Origin: JBJXFY01 sp046155815
Lineage (GTDB): Bacteria > Verrucomicrobiota > Verrucomicrobiia > Limisphaerales > CAIMTB01
Direction of reading: 5' to 3'
Assembly (NCBI GenBank): GCA_046155815.1
Contig: JBJXFY010000433.1
Location: 1-13,862, forward strand
DNA length: 13,862 nt
Shown here: positions 1 to 7,353 of the stretch, piece after piece
How the letters are laid out: each line of letters opens with the position of its first letter
Position numbering within the stretch: position 1 is the stretch's first letter
Made by a program: the position numbers and the translations under genes
The notes under the pieces: model-generated
Seen by the model: the letters and a program-made list of their open reading frames with translations, nothing else
What the model was told of the DNA's origin: nothing
Database searches by the model: none

Positions 1-134
1 TTGGCTTTGCGGAGGTGAGCGCCCCGTGAATCAGAGGCCGAACCATGCGCTGCAGCATACCCGGCGTGGGCGTCGCGGTTGCAATCGTTGCGTCCCGTGC
101 GCCGGGTCGCTGAGCTTGGGTCGTTCGACCAATC

Positions 135-563
135 GTGAGCCTTTGCCCCCATGACCGGCGGGTGCTCGCGAGCAGCGACGCGGCGGGTTACCTCTACTAC
201 TCCTGCGAGGCCTGCCGCGGCCTCTGGATTCCGGGTGCGTCGCTCCACCGGGCGCTGTCGGCGCGCGGTACCGGGGAGCTGCGCGTGGCGGCCGTCGCCC
301 GGACGGGCGGCGTCCTCTGCCCCGACTGCGCCGCGGCGTGCGGCACCCTTGTCGCGGAAGGCTGCACGGTGGACACCTGCCCCCGGTGCCGCGGCGTCTG
401 GCTGGACTTCGGCGAGGTGTCAAAGCTCCGCCTCTGGTTCCCGGACGATTCCGCCGTCGTGGCCGCCGATGCCGGCCGGCGCCCAACGGAGGCGCAGAAG
501 ACGGAGGCCGGGGCTTCGGTCGTGATCGTAGTCGCGGACCTGATGATGGCGATTCTGAGCTGA
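135..563 (+). CDS. zf-TFIIB-type zinc-ribbon protein
   Basis: This is a small cytosolic protein of 142 residues, probably a metal-binding or nucleic-acid-associated factor; its true substrate is unknown. The second half is a good match to the bacterial zf-TFIIB (COG3809-like) fold: C62-x2-C65, then C82-x2-C85 followed by RGVWLDFGEVSKL, the usual C-x-G-x-WLD-x-GE-x-x-KL signature. The first half repeats the pattern imperfectly (C4-x2-D7, then C24-x2-C27 with RGLW), so one ligand of the first ribbon is an Asp where Cys is expected. The GTG at 135 is the only reasonable start: an in-frame stop lies at 111-113 and the first ribbon begins at residue 4. No clear ribosome binding site is visible. 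The C-terminus ends in a short hydrophobic stretch (ASVVIVVADLMMAILS). Codon use is strongly G/C-ending. Family assignment is firm, function is not. Confidence 0.8.
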   Translation: MSLCPHDRRVLASSDAAGYLYYSCEACRGLWIPGASLHRALSARGTGELRVAAVARTGGVLCPDCAAACGTLVAEGCTVDTCPRCRGVWLDFGEVSKLRLWFPDDSAVVAADAGRRPTEAQKTEAGASVVIVVADLMMAILS

Positions 564-1416
564 CAGTGCTGCTTTCGGTTCCGAGTTCATTCGGGCCGCA
601 GCAGCCAGGTGGCGGAACCGCCGAGGCGGCTGGATTTTGGGGTGCGCATTCACTGCGTACCTGACATTATCGCGGCCATTCATGGCTGGGATAATCGCGC
701 TCCTAACGCCCTCCAGTCCCGCCAGGGACGATGGAATTCACTCCAGCATTTCTGCCGTGCACTCGTGCCGGTGCTTTTTGAGGAAGGTCTCCAGCACCTC
801 ACGCAAGCTGCGCTGACGGTGATGTTACTCCCGTGTCAGGATCTAGTGAACCGTGGCGCCGACGCCGGACACTTCGGTGCTGAAGGCGCCGAACCCTTCC
901 TGTCCTGCGAGAAGGAGCCGGCGTCCTGCAGGCCATCAAGGAGTTCGATCGTTCCCGGGAGGAAGGCCGGTCGGTCTGGGAATCGCGGCGGCAACTGCAG
1001 GTGAACGGGATGGCGGTGCACTCCACAAGGCGGCGCGGTCCATTCGCTGAGAGTGGGCGGAGGGGACGCAGCGCGCAGGGATTGGTCGGATGGCCGGAGC
1101 AGTTCCGCACGCCCCGCCTCGTGATGCGAGCTTTGACCCCCGGCGATCTTTCGCCGACTAAGGAGCTGCATTCCGTCCCGCGATGGCGCGTCGACCGGCG
1201 GCACCACGGATCTCGAACACCTGCGAAGTCGCTTCGCGGTCGTGCAAGCGATCCTGGCCTCCCAAGGCCGGGGGAAGGGGGGGCGCCGGGACTCGTGAAG
1301 CGGAGGACACCCGTTGAGCCGCGTGCGGCGATCCTGCGGCGACGTTCCCCCCTTCCCCGCCCCATGGGCATCCACTGGAGCGCGGCCGGAGAAATACTCT
1401 TCACCTGGCCCCTTGC
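564..1416. other. Intergenic stretch without a convincing gene
   Basis: About 850 bp with no convincing coding sequence. The open frames here on both strands are Arg/Pro/Ser-rich and look like shadows. Small structures are visible: an imperfect hairpin at 602-632 (GGCGG/CCGCC core) and a second at 666-695 (ATTAT and GCCAT arms). On the minus strand, positions 738-824 read as a 28-residue fragment that looks protein-like (SLREVLETFLKKHRHECTAE), but it is bounded by stops on both sides and has no start. It could be a relic of a lost gene. Confidence 0.5.
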
Positions 1417-1437
1417 ATACATAGAAGTGTGATGTAT
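1417..1437. promoter_or_regulatory. Palindrome upstream of padR-type gene, possible operator
   Basis: A perfect inverted repeat, ATACAT - 9 nt - ATGTAT, lies 9 bp before the proposed GTG start of the PadR-family gene. PadR regulators are known to bind dyads built from ATGT/ACAT half-sites and often control their own promoter, so an autoregulatory operator is a reasonable inference. The palindrome contains the alternative ATG at 1432. Confidence 0.45.
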
Positions 1438-1446
1438 CCTGCGGCC

Positions 1447-1782
1447 GTGAAGATCAACAAAGATCTGAATGCCGCGTCGGCCACGACGATCGTGCTGAGC
1501 ATCCTGCGGGAAGGGGAGAGTTACGGATATGCGATTGCCCAGCGCGTGAAGGAACTGTCGGACGGGGAGGTGGAATGGACGGACGGGATGCTCTACCCGA
1601 TCCTGCATCGTCTGGAGGCGGAGGGATTGATTGCGGCCCGTTGGGGTGAATCGGAGGTGGGGCGGCGGCGCAAATACTATCGGCTGGAAGCGGCGGGGTT
1701 GCCCGTCCTGGCGGACGAGCGGCAGCAGTGGACCACGATTCACAGAATCCTCTACCGGCTATGGAAGAACCAGCTGGCGTGA
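1447..1782 (+). CDS. PadR-family transcriptional regulator
   Basis: This 111-residue protein is a DNA-binding winged-helix repressor. The whole length matches the PadR N-terminal domain: INKDL at the start, a helix with LSILREGESYGYAIAQRV, the recognition region with EWTDGMLYPILHRLEAEGLI, and the wing with GRRRKYYRL. The usual family N-terminus is M-x-INKDL, so I prefer the GTG at 1447; the frame stays open to an ATG at 1432 and a GTG at 1429, which would add up to six residues that do not look like the family. No Shine-Dalgarno sequence is seen. The stop overlaps the next gene by 22 nt, so the two are probably co-transcribed and translationally coupled. PadR proteins of this type commonly sit next to a HAAS-domain membrane protein, as here. 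The effector is unknown. Confidence 0.9.
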   Translation: MKINKDLNAASATTIVLSILREGESYGYAIAQRVKELSDGEVEWTDGMLYPILHRLEAEGLIAARWGESEVGRRRKYYRLEAAGLPVLADERQQWTTIHRILYRLWKNQLA

Positions 1783-2378
1783 CCGGTCGGCCGCCGGATT
1801 TCCTGCGGGAACTGCGCTGCTTTCCCCGTGAGATGGCTGCGGAATTGAACGACCACCTGCAGGAGGCGGCCGCCCAGGCCCGGGCCCAGGGTGCCGATCC
1901 GGCAGCGGCCCATCGCGAGGCGTTGCGCAGCCTGGGGAACCTCGGCCAACTGCGCCGTGCGCTCGTCCGCGCGGCCCGATCACCGCTCGGCATTCCGCTG
2001 GGGATGCCCTGGTCTGAACGCTTCCTCATGGGCGGGTGGATGGTTTTGGGTCTCCTGCTCCTGACCCGCATCTGTGCCGCCATCGAGCCGAGCTTTCTTT
2101 CGATCGGTCTCTCGTTCGGACTGGGCCTGTCGTGCACCGCGCTGGGGGTGTTGATGCTGCGGGGTGGTTCCTTGGCGCTCCGGTGGGTGCAAGGGGGGGC
2201 GTTGGCCGGGATCCTTGTGGTCGGCCTCGCGTGGAGTGCGTTGCCTGTCGCAACCCGCCTGGGACGGGAGATGGCCCTGCAGTCGTGGATGCTGTTCGCC
2301 GGGATGCTGGTCGCGTTGCTCACCTCCGTGCTGCTGGTTTCCCATCGAGCACGTTCGCCCCGGGCGTCGGCGCCGTGA
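1761..2378 (+). CDS. HAAS-like membrane protein, PadR partner
   Basis: This 205-residue integral membrane protein begins with a soluble helical region (residues ~10-70, containing FLRELRCFPREMAAELNDHL and a REALRSLGN helix). That pattern resembles the HAAS / permease-prefix domain found beside PadR regulators: a helix, a hydrophilic AAAQARAQGADP linker, and an EALxxLG helix. Four hydrophobic segments follow at about 86-108, 113-135, 145-165 and 173-195. The ATG at 1761 is chosen because it starts just before the helical domain and overlaps the PadR stop; a GTG at 1728 in the same frame would add 11 residues lying wholly within padR. Known partners of this kind are thought to act with PadR in envelope-linked regulation, but the transported or sensed molecule cannot be read from the sequence. 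Domain name is inferred from pattern and context. Confidence 0.72.
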   Translation: MEEPAGVTGRPPDFLRELRCFPREMAAELNDHLQEAAAQARAQGADPAAAHREALRSLGNLGQLRRALVRAARSPLGIPLGMPWSERFLMGGWMVLGLLLLTRICAAIEPSFLSIGLSFGLGLSCTALGVLMLRGGSLALRWVQGGALAGILVVGLAWSALPVATRLGREMALQSWMLFAGMLVALLTSVLLVSHRARSPRASAP

Positions 2379-2412
2379 ACCTGACCCTCACCACTTCCAT
2401 TCACTTCCAATC

Positions 2413-4365
2413 ATGAACTTGCGAACTTTCGATCTGCTACGAGTCACTCCCGCCCCTCGATCACGGGCGCCGCTGTGGACTTTCCCGCGGTGGCGCGGGC
2501 TGATGTGGGGGCTGTTGATCGCAGTGGGCTCGGCTGCCTCGGGGGCTGACGGCGACGGCCGGGATCCAGCGCCTCCTCCAAAGGAAGAAGCCGCCGGCAC
2601 GCCCGGACCGGGAATTCCGAATGGCGTTCTCACGTTGACCGAGCCTGGGTGGGTGGCGGCCTTGGGGGGCGGGGGGACGATCAGCAACCCGAGCCTCACC
2701 AACGCGTTCGTCGTGCGGGGATCCGTTGCCCCGGCCGCGGCGGAAAGTGCGGTCGGCTATGCCTTGGTGCGAATTCAGAGAGGAGCGCCGCAGGGTGAGT
2801 TTCAGGAACTCCTGAGGGGGGAGATCCCGCTCCCGGGCGACGGAACCTTCGCCCTTCCCGAAATCGCCCTCGCACCGGAAACGGAATCGGTGCTGTCGTT
2901 GTTGCTTACCGAGGGCGGCGGTGCTCAGTCCGGATTTCGGGTCTGGATTTCGACCCGCACGTCTGTGGAGCCGGAGCCTCCGGTCTCCAAGGAGGGGCCG
3001 GTGATCGTGCTCACCGAGGTCGAGCCGCCGTTCACCAGCGGCGATCTGATCGTCATCCATGGCACCGGCGAGCTTCGTCCTGTCACCATCGCAGGGCTGG
3101 TGAGTGATCCGGGCGGTGCGGCCACACTCACCGCCCAGGTGGCGTCCATCGCGCCGGGCGTGGGCGGCGGTCCGGAGGACGCAGTGGTTCCAGGGCCCCT
3201 TGTGGAGGTACCCTTGGCGGAAGGAGGCAGGTTTCAATTCGGCCCGGTGGCACTGGGGCCGGGTGAGCATCGCGTGACCCTGGCCGCGCAGAATCCCTCG
3301 GGCGCTGAAGGCCGCCAAGGACTGCACGTGTCCTATGTGACCAATGATGTGGCGGGCGGGGGAGGGAAGGATCCCGCGCTGCCGCCGACGGAGGACAATC
3401 CGCGCGGCAGCACCGCGAATGGTCCACTCGTGCTTTCGACCCCGGCCGGGCCGCTGGGCGCGGATGAGAATCGGCCGCTCGTCTTTGTCTACCTGCGCCT
3501 GAACCAGGCAGCGCCGCCCGGCGGTGTGCGGGTGGGCGTCCGTCAGATCGAGGGGAGTGCGACCAAGGGCAGCGACTATCTTGTGGAGACGAACGAGGTG
3601 GTGATTGCGGAAGGCGAATACGAGAACGTGGCGCGACTCGAGATTCTGGATGATGCGGAGCTCGAACCGCAGGAGAACTTCATTCTGGAGGGACGGGTGA
3701 TCGGTCCGCCCGGCGACGGCACGCTTCCCATCAGAGTCGAGGTGCGGATCACCGACAACGAGTTGCCGGGCAAGGTGGGGCTCATCGCTCCGGGGTTTGT
3801 CGTGAACGAGGCATCCGGGCAGGGGGAGATCCGCCTGGCACGTTCGGGCAATCACCAACTTCCTGGTGCTGTGGGGTACCGGATCGAGGGCGACGCCGGC
3901 CTGGTGGCATTCCTGGGCGGGAAAGTGACTGGCCGGGTCGAGTTCGGAGTGGGGGAGTCGCAGGCGGTGATTCCGGTTCCCATCCCGAACGATGCTGAAG
4001 TCCAGCCCGTGCGGGAACTCACGGTGCGGATCGAGGCGCCGGAGGGCGGAATGGCCCTGGGGGAGATTGTCGAGTCACGCGTCAAGGTGCGGGATGACGA
4101 GAGCCCGCCCATCGTGGATCCGCAGACCGCGGAGAATCGGCCGATGGACGGCCGGCGGGGGCTGCTGGTAAACGTGAAGACCGAGCGGGGGTTCCGCTAC
4201 CTGATCGAGTATGCCGACTCGCCCTCCGCGTCATCGTGGACCTTGCTCACGACCCTTTTCGGGAACAACTCGCAGCAGTCAGCCTGGGATTCCGCCGAGG
4301 CATCGGAATCCCGCTTCTACCGATACCGGGTGGAGAACGAGCTGCTCACGATGCCCGGGGATTGA
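2413..4365 (+). CDS. Exported Calx-beta domain protein
   Basis: This 650-residue protein is probably secreted or surface-exposed. An unusually long basic N-region of about 30 residues precedes a hydrophobic segment (LMWGLLIAVGSAASGADG) with a plausible signal-peptidase site after ASG near residue 46. Residues ~50-340 are beta-rich, Gly/Pro-rich and unassigned. Two Calx-beta-like domains follow at ~352-447 (GSATKGSDYLVETNEVVIAE ... LEILDDAELEPQENF) and ~454-561 (FVVNEASGQGEIRLARSG ... ending in VRDDE). The C-terminal 65 residues (FRYLIEYADS ... SRFYRYRVE) resemble the beta domain often found at the end of verrucomicrobial secreted proteins. Calx-beta domains bind calcium and occur in adhesion proteins; a surface or matrix role is inference. 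The frame is open upstream to 2164, but that part overlaps the previous gene, so the ATG at 2413 is taken. A strong terminator follows. Confidence 0.8.
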   Translation: MNLRTFDLLRVTPAPRSRAPLWTFPRWRGLMWGLLIAVGSAASGADGDGRDPAPPPKEEAAGTPGPGIPNGVLTLTEPGWVAALGGGGTISNPSLTNAFVVRGSVAPAAAESAVGYALVRIQRGAPQGEFQELLRGEIPLPGDGTFALPEIALAPETESVLSLLLTEGGGAQSGFRVWISTRTSVEPEPPVSKEGPVIVLTEVEPPFTSGDLIVIHGTGELRPVTIAGLVSDPGGAATLTAQVASIAPGVGGGPEDAVVPGPLVEVPLAEGGRFQFGPVALGPGEHRVTLAAQNPSGAEGRQGLHVSYVTNDVAGGGGKDPALPPTEDNPRGSTANGPLVLSTPAGPLGADENRPLVFVYLRLNQAAPPGGVRVGVRQIEGSATKGSDYLVETNEVVIAEGEYENVARLEILDDAELEPQENFILEGRVIGPPGDGTLPIRVEVRITDNELPGKVGLIAPGFVVNEASGQGEIRLARSGNHQLPGAVGYRIEGDAGLVAFLGGKVTGRVEFGVGESQAVIPVPIPNDAEVQPVRELTVRIEAPEGGMALGEIVESRVKVRDDESPPIVDPQTAENRPMDGRRGLLVNVKTERGFRYLIEYADSPSASSWTLLTTLFGNNSQQSAWDSAEASESRFYRYRVENELLTMPGD

Positions 4366-4385
4366 GTCGTGGACCGGCAAAAGGG

Positions 4386-4422
4386 AAAGGCCGGCGGTGG
4401 GTGCCGCCGGCCTTTATTGTTT
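4386..4422 (+). terminator. Rho-independent terminator
   Basis: A perfect 12-bp stem (AAAGGCCGGCGG / CCGCCGGCCTTT) with a 6-nt loop is followed by TTTATTGTTT. It lies 20 bp after the stop of the Calx-beta gene and should end that transcript. The A-rich 5' side could allow weak function on the other strand. Confidence 0.9.
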
Positions 4423-4799
4423 GGTGCTCGATGGGCGATGACGGCTTCACGAGGCCGCAAGAACAGGCGCGAGTCCGCGGTGGGCGGATAGTGCCTGAAG
4501 ACGTCGTCAGCGGCCCCGGACGTTCCGGCGACCGGGTTGGCCGCGTCGGGATTCGACTGGAGAAGGTGGTGGGCCGGGTGGGCGGGCTGGGAGACTTCCA
4601 TGACCGTGCGGATGCGGAGTTGGGATCTCCAGGGGCGACGCCAGGATGGCGCGAGCCTCCGGGTCGTTCACAAAGCAATGGAACACCGGGTGCGCGAGTA
4701 TGTCTGCCCTTTGCCGAAGATGAAGAGGCGCGGCGCGGGCTGGAAAGCCCGCCGCCTTTCGGTTCGACAGCGGCGCGGCCGGCCCGCTACGGCTGGCGC
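4423..4799. other. Intergenic stretch with one terminator-like hairpin
   Basis: I see no supportable gene in this ~375 bp. At 4727-4759 a GC-rich imperfect hairpin (GGCGCGGCGCGGGCT paired with AGCCCGCCGCC, loop GGAA, then TTT) looks like a rho-independent terminator with no gene left to serve. Together with the transporter remnant immediately downstream, this suggests that genes have been lost here. Confidence 0.45.
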
Positions 4800-4943
4800 A
4801 TGAACACGACGGGCGACTGGTTCCTGTGGGCGCTGCTGGCGGCGGTGTTTGCGGCCATGACCTCCATCTTCGCCAAGGTCGGCGGCATCCGTTGCCAGGC
4901 CTCGGGTGAGCCGCGGTGGTTCAGGAAGTGTACCCCGGTGTGA
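4800..4943 (+). pseudogene. Remnant N-terminus of an EamA-type (DMT) transporter
   Basis: An ATG at 4800 opens a 47-codon frame. Its first ~29 residues (containing WFLWALLAAVFAAMTSIFAK) closely match the conserved N-terminus of small EamA-family drug/metabolite transporters, whose first helix typically reads W-x-x-WALLSAVFAALTAIFAK-x-G. After FAKVGG the similarity stops and an unrelated hydrophilic tail (IRCQASGEPRWFRKCTPV) runs to the stop. A functional family member has about 140 residues (four or five helices) or 280-300 (ten). This is therefore a truncated relic, probably left by a deletion or rearrangement near 4890. The match is from memory of the family, not from a search. Confidence 0.6.
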
Positions 4944-5056
4944 TCGGCGCTCCCGGCACCAGGTTTCCCGCCGCCCGCAGCCGCCTTTCCAGCCACCCAA
5001 AGCATGACTTCCAGCCTCCGGTCAGTGAAGGTTCCGGCGCCTGAAGAGATCGAAAC

Positions 5057-5061
5057 GGAGG
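5057..5061 (+). promoter_or_regulatory. Ribosome binding site deciding the start at 5067
   Basis: GGAGG lies 5 nt before the ATG at 5067. It is one of the few clear Shine-Dalgarno sequences in the window and rules against the earlier in-frame ATG at 5004. Confidence 0.75.
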
Positions 5062-5066
5062 CGCCC

Positions 5067-5504
5067 ATGTTTTCCACCGCGCGGGAGATCGAGGACTTGA
5101 TCCGCGAGTTCGAGGCGCTGCGCCTGCCCAAGCCGCGCTGGACGCATCACGCGCATCTCGTGGTCGGGCTGTGGTACGTCTCGCGGCATCCGCCGGAAGA
5201 CGCCCTGGCCATCGTCCGCCGGCGCATCCGCGCCCACAACGAGGCGGTCGGGACGGCCAACACCGACCACGGCGGCTACCACGAGACGCTGACGCGGCTC
5301 TTCCTGCGCGGTATCGCCGCCCACCTCGCGGAGCACGGGGACGGGGAGCTGGCGGCCTCGGTGGCGCTCCTGCTCCGGTCGCCGCTGGGCGACAAGGGGT
5401 GGCCGCTGAGGTTCTACTCCCGCGAGCGGCTCTTTTCTGTGGCCGCACGGCAGGGCTGGCTTGACCCCGACCTGACGCCCGGGCCTCCGGCCGGCGGCGG
5501 CTGA
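5067..5504 (+). CDS. Conserved protein of unknown function
   Basis: This 145-residue protein has no signal peptide or membrane segment and is probably a cytosolic, mostly helical protein. Several blocks look strongly constrained: WTHHAHLVVGLWYVSRHP (residues ~27-44), NTDHGGYHETLTRLFL (~67-82) and GDKGWPLRFYSRERLFS (~111-127). The repeated His residues (HHAH, DH, YH) suggest a metal or phosphate site, but I know of no assigned activity for proteins of this pattern, which are generally annotated as hypothetical. The start at 5067 is set by the GGAGG upstream; an in-frame ATG at 5004 would add 21 residues without conserved character. The gene stands alone, converging on the minus-strand fucose isomerase-like gene, so context gives no functional clue. 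Confidence 0.8.
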   Translation: MFSTAREIEDLIREFEALRLPKPRWTHHAHLVVGLWYVSRHPPEDALAIVRRRIRAHNEAVGTANTDHGGYHETLTRLFLRGIAAHLAEHGDGELAASVALLLRSPLGDKGWPLRFYSRERLFSVAARQGWLDPDLTPGPPAGGG

Positions 5505-5528
5505 GGCGGCGCGGCGAGGGCTTACGGC

Positions 5529-5594
5529 GCGGGGTGGTCGCCCCGCCCGGTCGCCGCGTTGCCGGACAGGGCGCTTTCAACGGCTTTTGCGCCC
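5529..5594. terminator. Two hairpins between convergent genes
   Basis: A perfect hairpin GCGGGG-N6-CCCCGC at 5529-5546 and a second, GGGCGC-N14-GCGCCC at 5569-5594, lie between the ends of two converging genes. Neither has a good T-tract, so a terminator role on either strand is likely by position but not certain. Confidence 0.4.
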
Positions 5595-5622
5595 CCGCAG
5601 TTCCGGCTCCCTGGCCGGCGTT

Positions 5623-7245
5623 TCACGGGCGGAGGGAGACTTCCCCGCACAGGTGGACTTCCAGCCCGAGCTCGGCGAGGGCGGCGGCCTTGATGCGGCA
5701 GGCGCGGTGGGCCTGGCGTTCGCCCGGCGCGTACACGACCTGGATGTGGTTGGATTTGTGGCGAGCCATCATCTGGTCGCGGGTGATGCCCTTCAGCACG
5801 GCGTGCAGGATGGGCCACTGCGGCGTGGTGAGCCGCCATCGTTCGGCGGTTTCGGCTTCGGGCAGCTTCACCACCTCCGCCACGCCGAGGTCGGCGTGCA
5901 GCCGGCCGCCCATCACGAAGACGCGGCTCCAGACGATCCAGCCGGGCCGGCTGACGCCCTTGAGCGTGCCGCCGCCGAGGCGGAAATACATCGGCGGCTG
6001 GCGCTCGCTGCGCGCCCCCTTCCAACCGCCGATGAAGTGCGCGGGCGGCGCGGCGCCCGAAATCAGGAACACCCACACATAGTCGTCCACGCCATCGCCC
6101 TTGAAGTGTCGGCCCCAGCGCAGGTCGTGCAGTGTGTTCTCCGGCGGGAAGCCCAGCTCGCGCCAGAGCCGGTACGTGACCAGCCCGTCGAGGCCCGCGC
6201 CCTCGTCCACCTCGTTGAAGTGCGGCAGGGCCTCGCCGGGGAAAAGCTCCCGGCCGTCCGCGGACTTCACGGGCGGGCGGTCCGCGTTGTTGAGCGTGCC
6301 TTCGACGAGGTCGCTGGCGGGCGCGAGATCCTTCAGGCCCTGCTGGTACTGGATGCCGAGGGCGTCGCAGCCGAACTCGTCCGCGATCCGCAGCGCGGCC
6401 ACGTACATCCGGCACTGGTCGAGGCTCTGCGCCTCGGTGAGCTGCGTCGCGTCGTCGGTGCCCCAGTCAAAGGCGAGGCCCTTGCGCCGGTACCACGCCA
6501 GCACGGCCTGCGCATCGGCGTCGCTCACCGTGCGCATGGCGGCATACAGGGCGGACTGGCTGAGGCGCTCCTTGAAGACGCCGAGCGGGGCGAGCAGCTC
6601 GTCCGGCAGGATGGCGTTGTACATGCCCATGCAGCCCTCGTCGAAGACGCCCAGGATCGCCTTCCGCGCGCGGAACTCCCGCGCCCAGCGCCGGCCGAAC
6701 TCCTCGTCCGCGGCGGGCAGCTTCAACGTGGCCAGGCCGCGGACGTGGCTGGTGTCGTGCGTGACGCGGCCGGTGGCGAGCCACTGGCGGAGGCCGTCAC
6801 GGAAGAAGCGGTCGGTGAACGTCTCGCTCCAGAGCGAGCTGTAGGCCACGCCGGCCTTGGTGAGCGAGCCGTTGAGGTTCAGCAGCCCGACGAGGCCGGG
6901 CCAGGTGCCGGACCAGTTGGCGACGGTGAGGATCGGGCCGCGGTGCGTGAGCAGGCCGGGCAGGACGTGCTGGCTGTACTGCCAGACGCTTTCGGCGACG
7001 ATGAGCGGGGCATCGGGATCAAGATGGCGGAAGGCCTCGAGGCCGTGCTTCTGCGAGTCAATGAAGCCGTGGCCCTTGGCGTCGTCGCACGGATGGCCGC
7101 GGACGATCTTCCAGCCTTCGGCGGCGAAGGCCTTCGCGAGCCGGGCTTCCAGCTGCTGCTGCGCGGGCCAGCATTTCCGGTTCGCGGCGAGGCGGAGGTC
7201 GCCGTTGGCGATCAGGGACGCGTGGCGGGGCGGCAGCGGTGGCAT
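5623..7245 (-). CDS. L-fucose isomerase-like protein
   Basis: This 540-residue cytosolic protein resembles the L-fucose/L-arabinose isomerase superfamily, which interconverts aldoses and ketoses with a divalent metal. Recognisable blocks are the N-terminal ANGDLRLAANRKCWPAQ, the Rossmann-like GPILTVANWSGTWPGLVGLL, the middle FDEGCMGMYNAILPDELLAP, the GCDALGIQYQQGLKD segment and the late GGRLHADLGVAEVVKLPEAE. Canonical FucI has about 590 residues, and this form is a divergent branch, so the substrate is uncertain. The frame is open to 7287, but those 14 extra codons (beginning GLGTWNVVFEPPG) are translated heptamer repeat and spacer, so the ATG at 7245 is preferred. No Shine-Dalgarno is visible. 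It lies 108 bp behind yajQ on the same strand. I give no gene symbol because orthology to fucI is unproven. Confidence 0.7.
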   Translation of the reverse strand: MPPLPPRHASLIANGDLRLAANRKCWPAQQQLEARLAKAFAAEGWKIVRGHPCDDAKGHGFIDSQKHGLEAFRHLDPDAPLIVAESVWQYSQHVLPGLLTHRGPILTVANWSGTWPGLVGLLNLNGSLTKAGVAYSSLWSETFTDRFFRDGLRQWLATGRVTHDTSHVRGLATLKLPAADEEFGRRWAREFRARKAILGVFDEGCMGMYNAILPDELLAPLGVFKERLSQSALYAAMRTVSDADAQAVLAWYRRKGLAFDWGTDDATQLTEAQSLDQCRMYVAALRIADEFGCDALGIQYQQGLKDLAPASDLVEGTLNNADRPPVKSADGRELFPGEALPHFNEVDEGAGLDGLVTYRLWRELGFPPENTLHDLRWGRHFKGDGVDDYVWVFLISGAAPPAHFIGGWKGARSERQPPMYFRLGGGTLKGVSRPGWIVWSRVFVMGGRLHADLGVAEVVKLPEAETAERWRLTTPQWPILHAVLKGITRDQMMARHKSNHIQVVYAPGERQAHRACRIKAAALAELGLEVHLCGEVSLRP

Positions 7246-7267
7246 GCCGGGAGGTTCAAAAACAACG

Positions 7268-7288
7268 TTCCAAGTTCCAAGCCCCAAG
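7268..7288. repeat. NNCCAAG heptamer array, three copies
   Basis: Three consecutive 7-bp units (TTCCAAG, TTCCAAG, CCCCAAG), with a degenerate fourth after them, lie between yajQ and the fucose isomerase-like gene. They create a spurious in-frame N-terminal extension for the latter. Confidence 0.8.
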
Positions 7289-7353
7289 CTCCCTCGGCTT
7301 CCGACAGCTCGCCGGCCCCCGGCCCCGACGGGGCGTCGCGGCCACGGGGCGCC

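Noticed and set aside
738..824. A 28-residue minus-strand fragment that looks protein-like
   Set aside because: It is bounded by stops with no start codon and is too short to assign; kept only as a note in the intergenic entry.
799..1743. A 314-codon minus-strand frame, with shorter plus-strand frames at 609-1004 and 1001-1432
   Set aside because: Arg/Pro/Ser-rich composition without motifs. The minus-strand frame runs antisense into the PadR gene.
2164..2412. Upstream extension of the Calx-beta frame
   Set aside because: It overlaps the HAAS-like membrane gene in another frame, and the signal peptide lies after the ATG at 2413.
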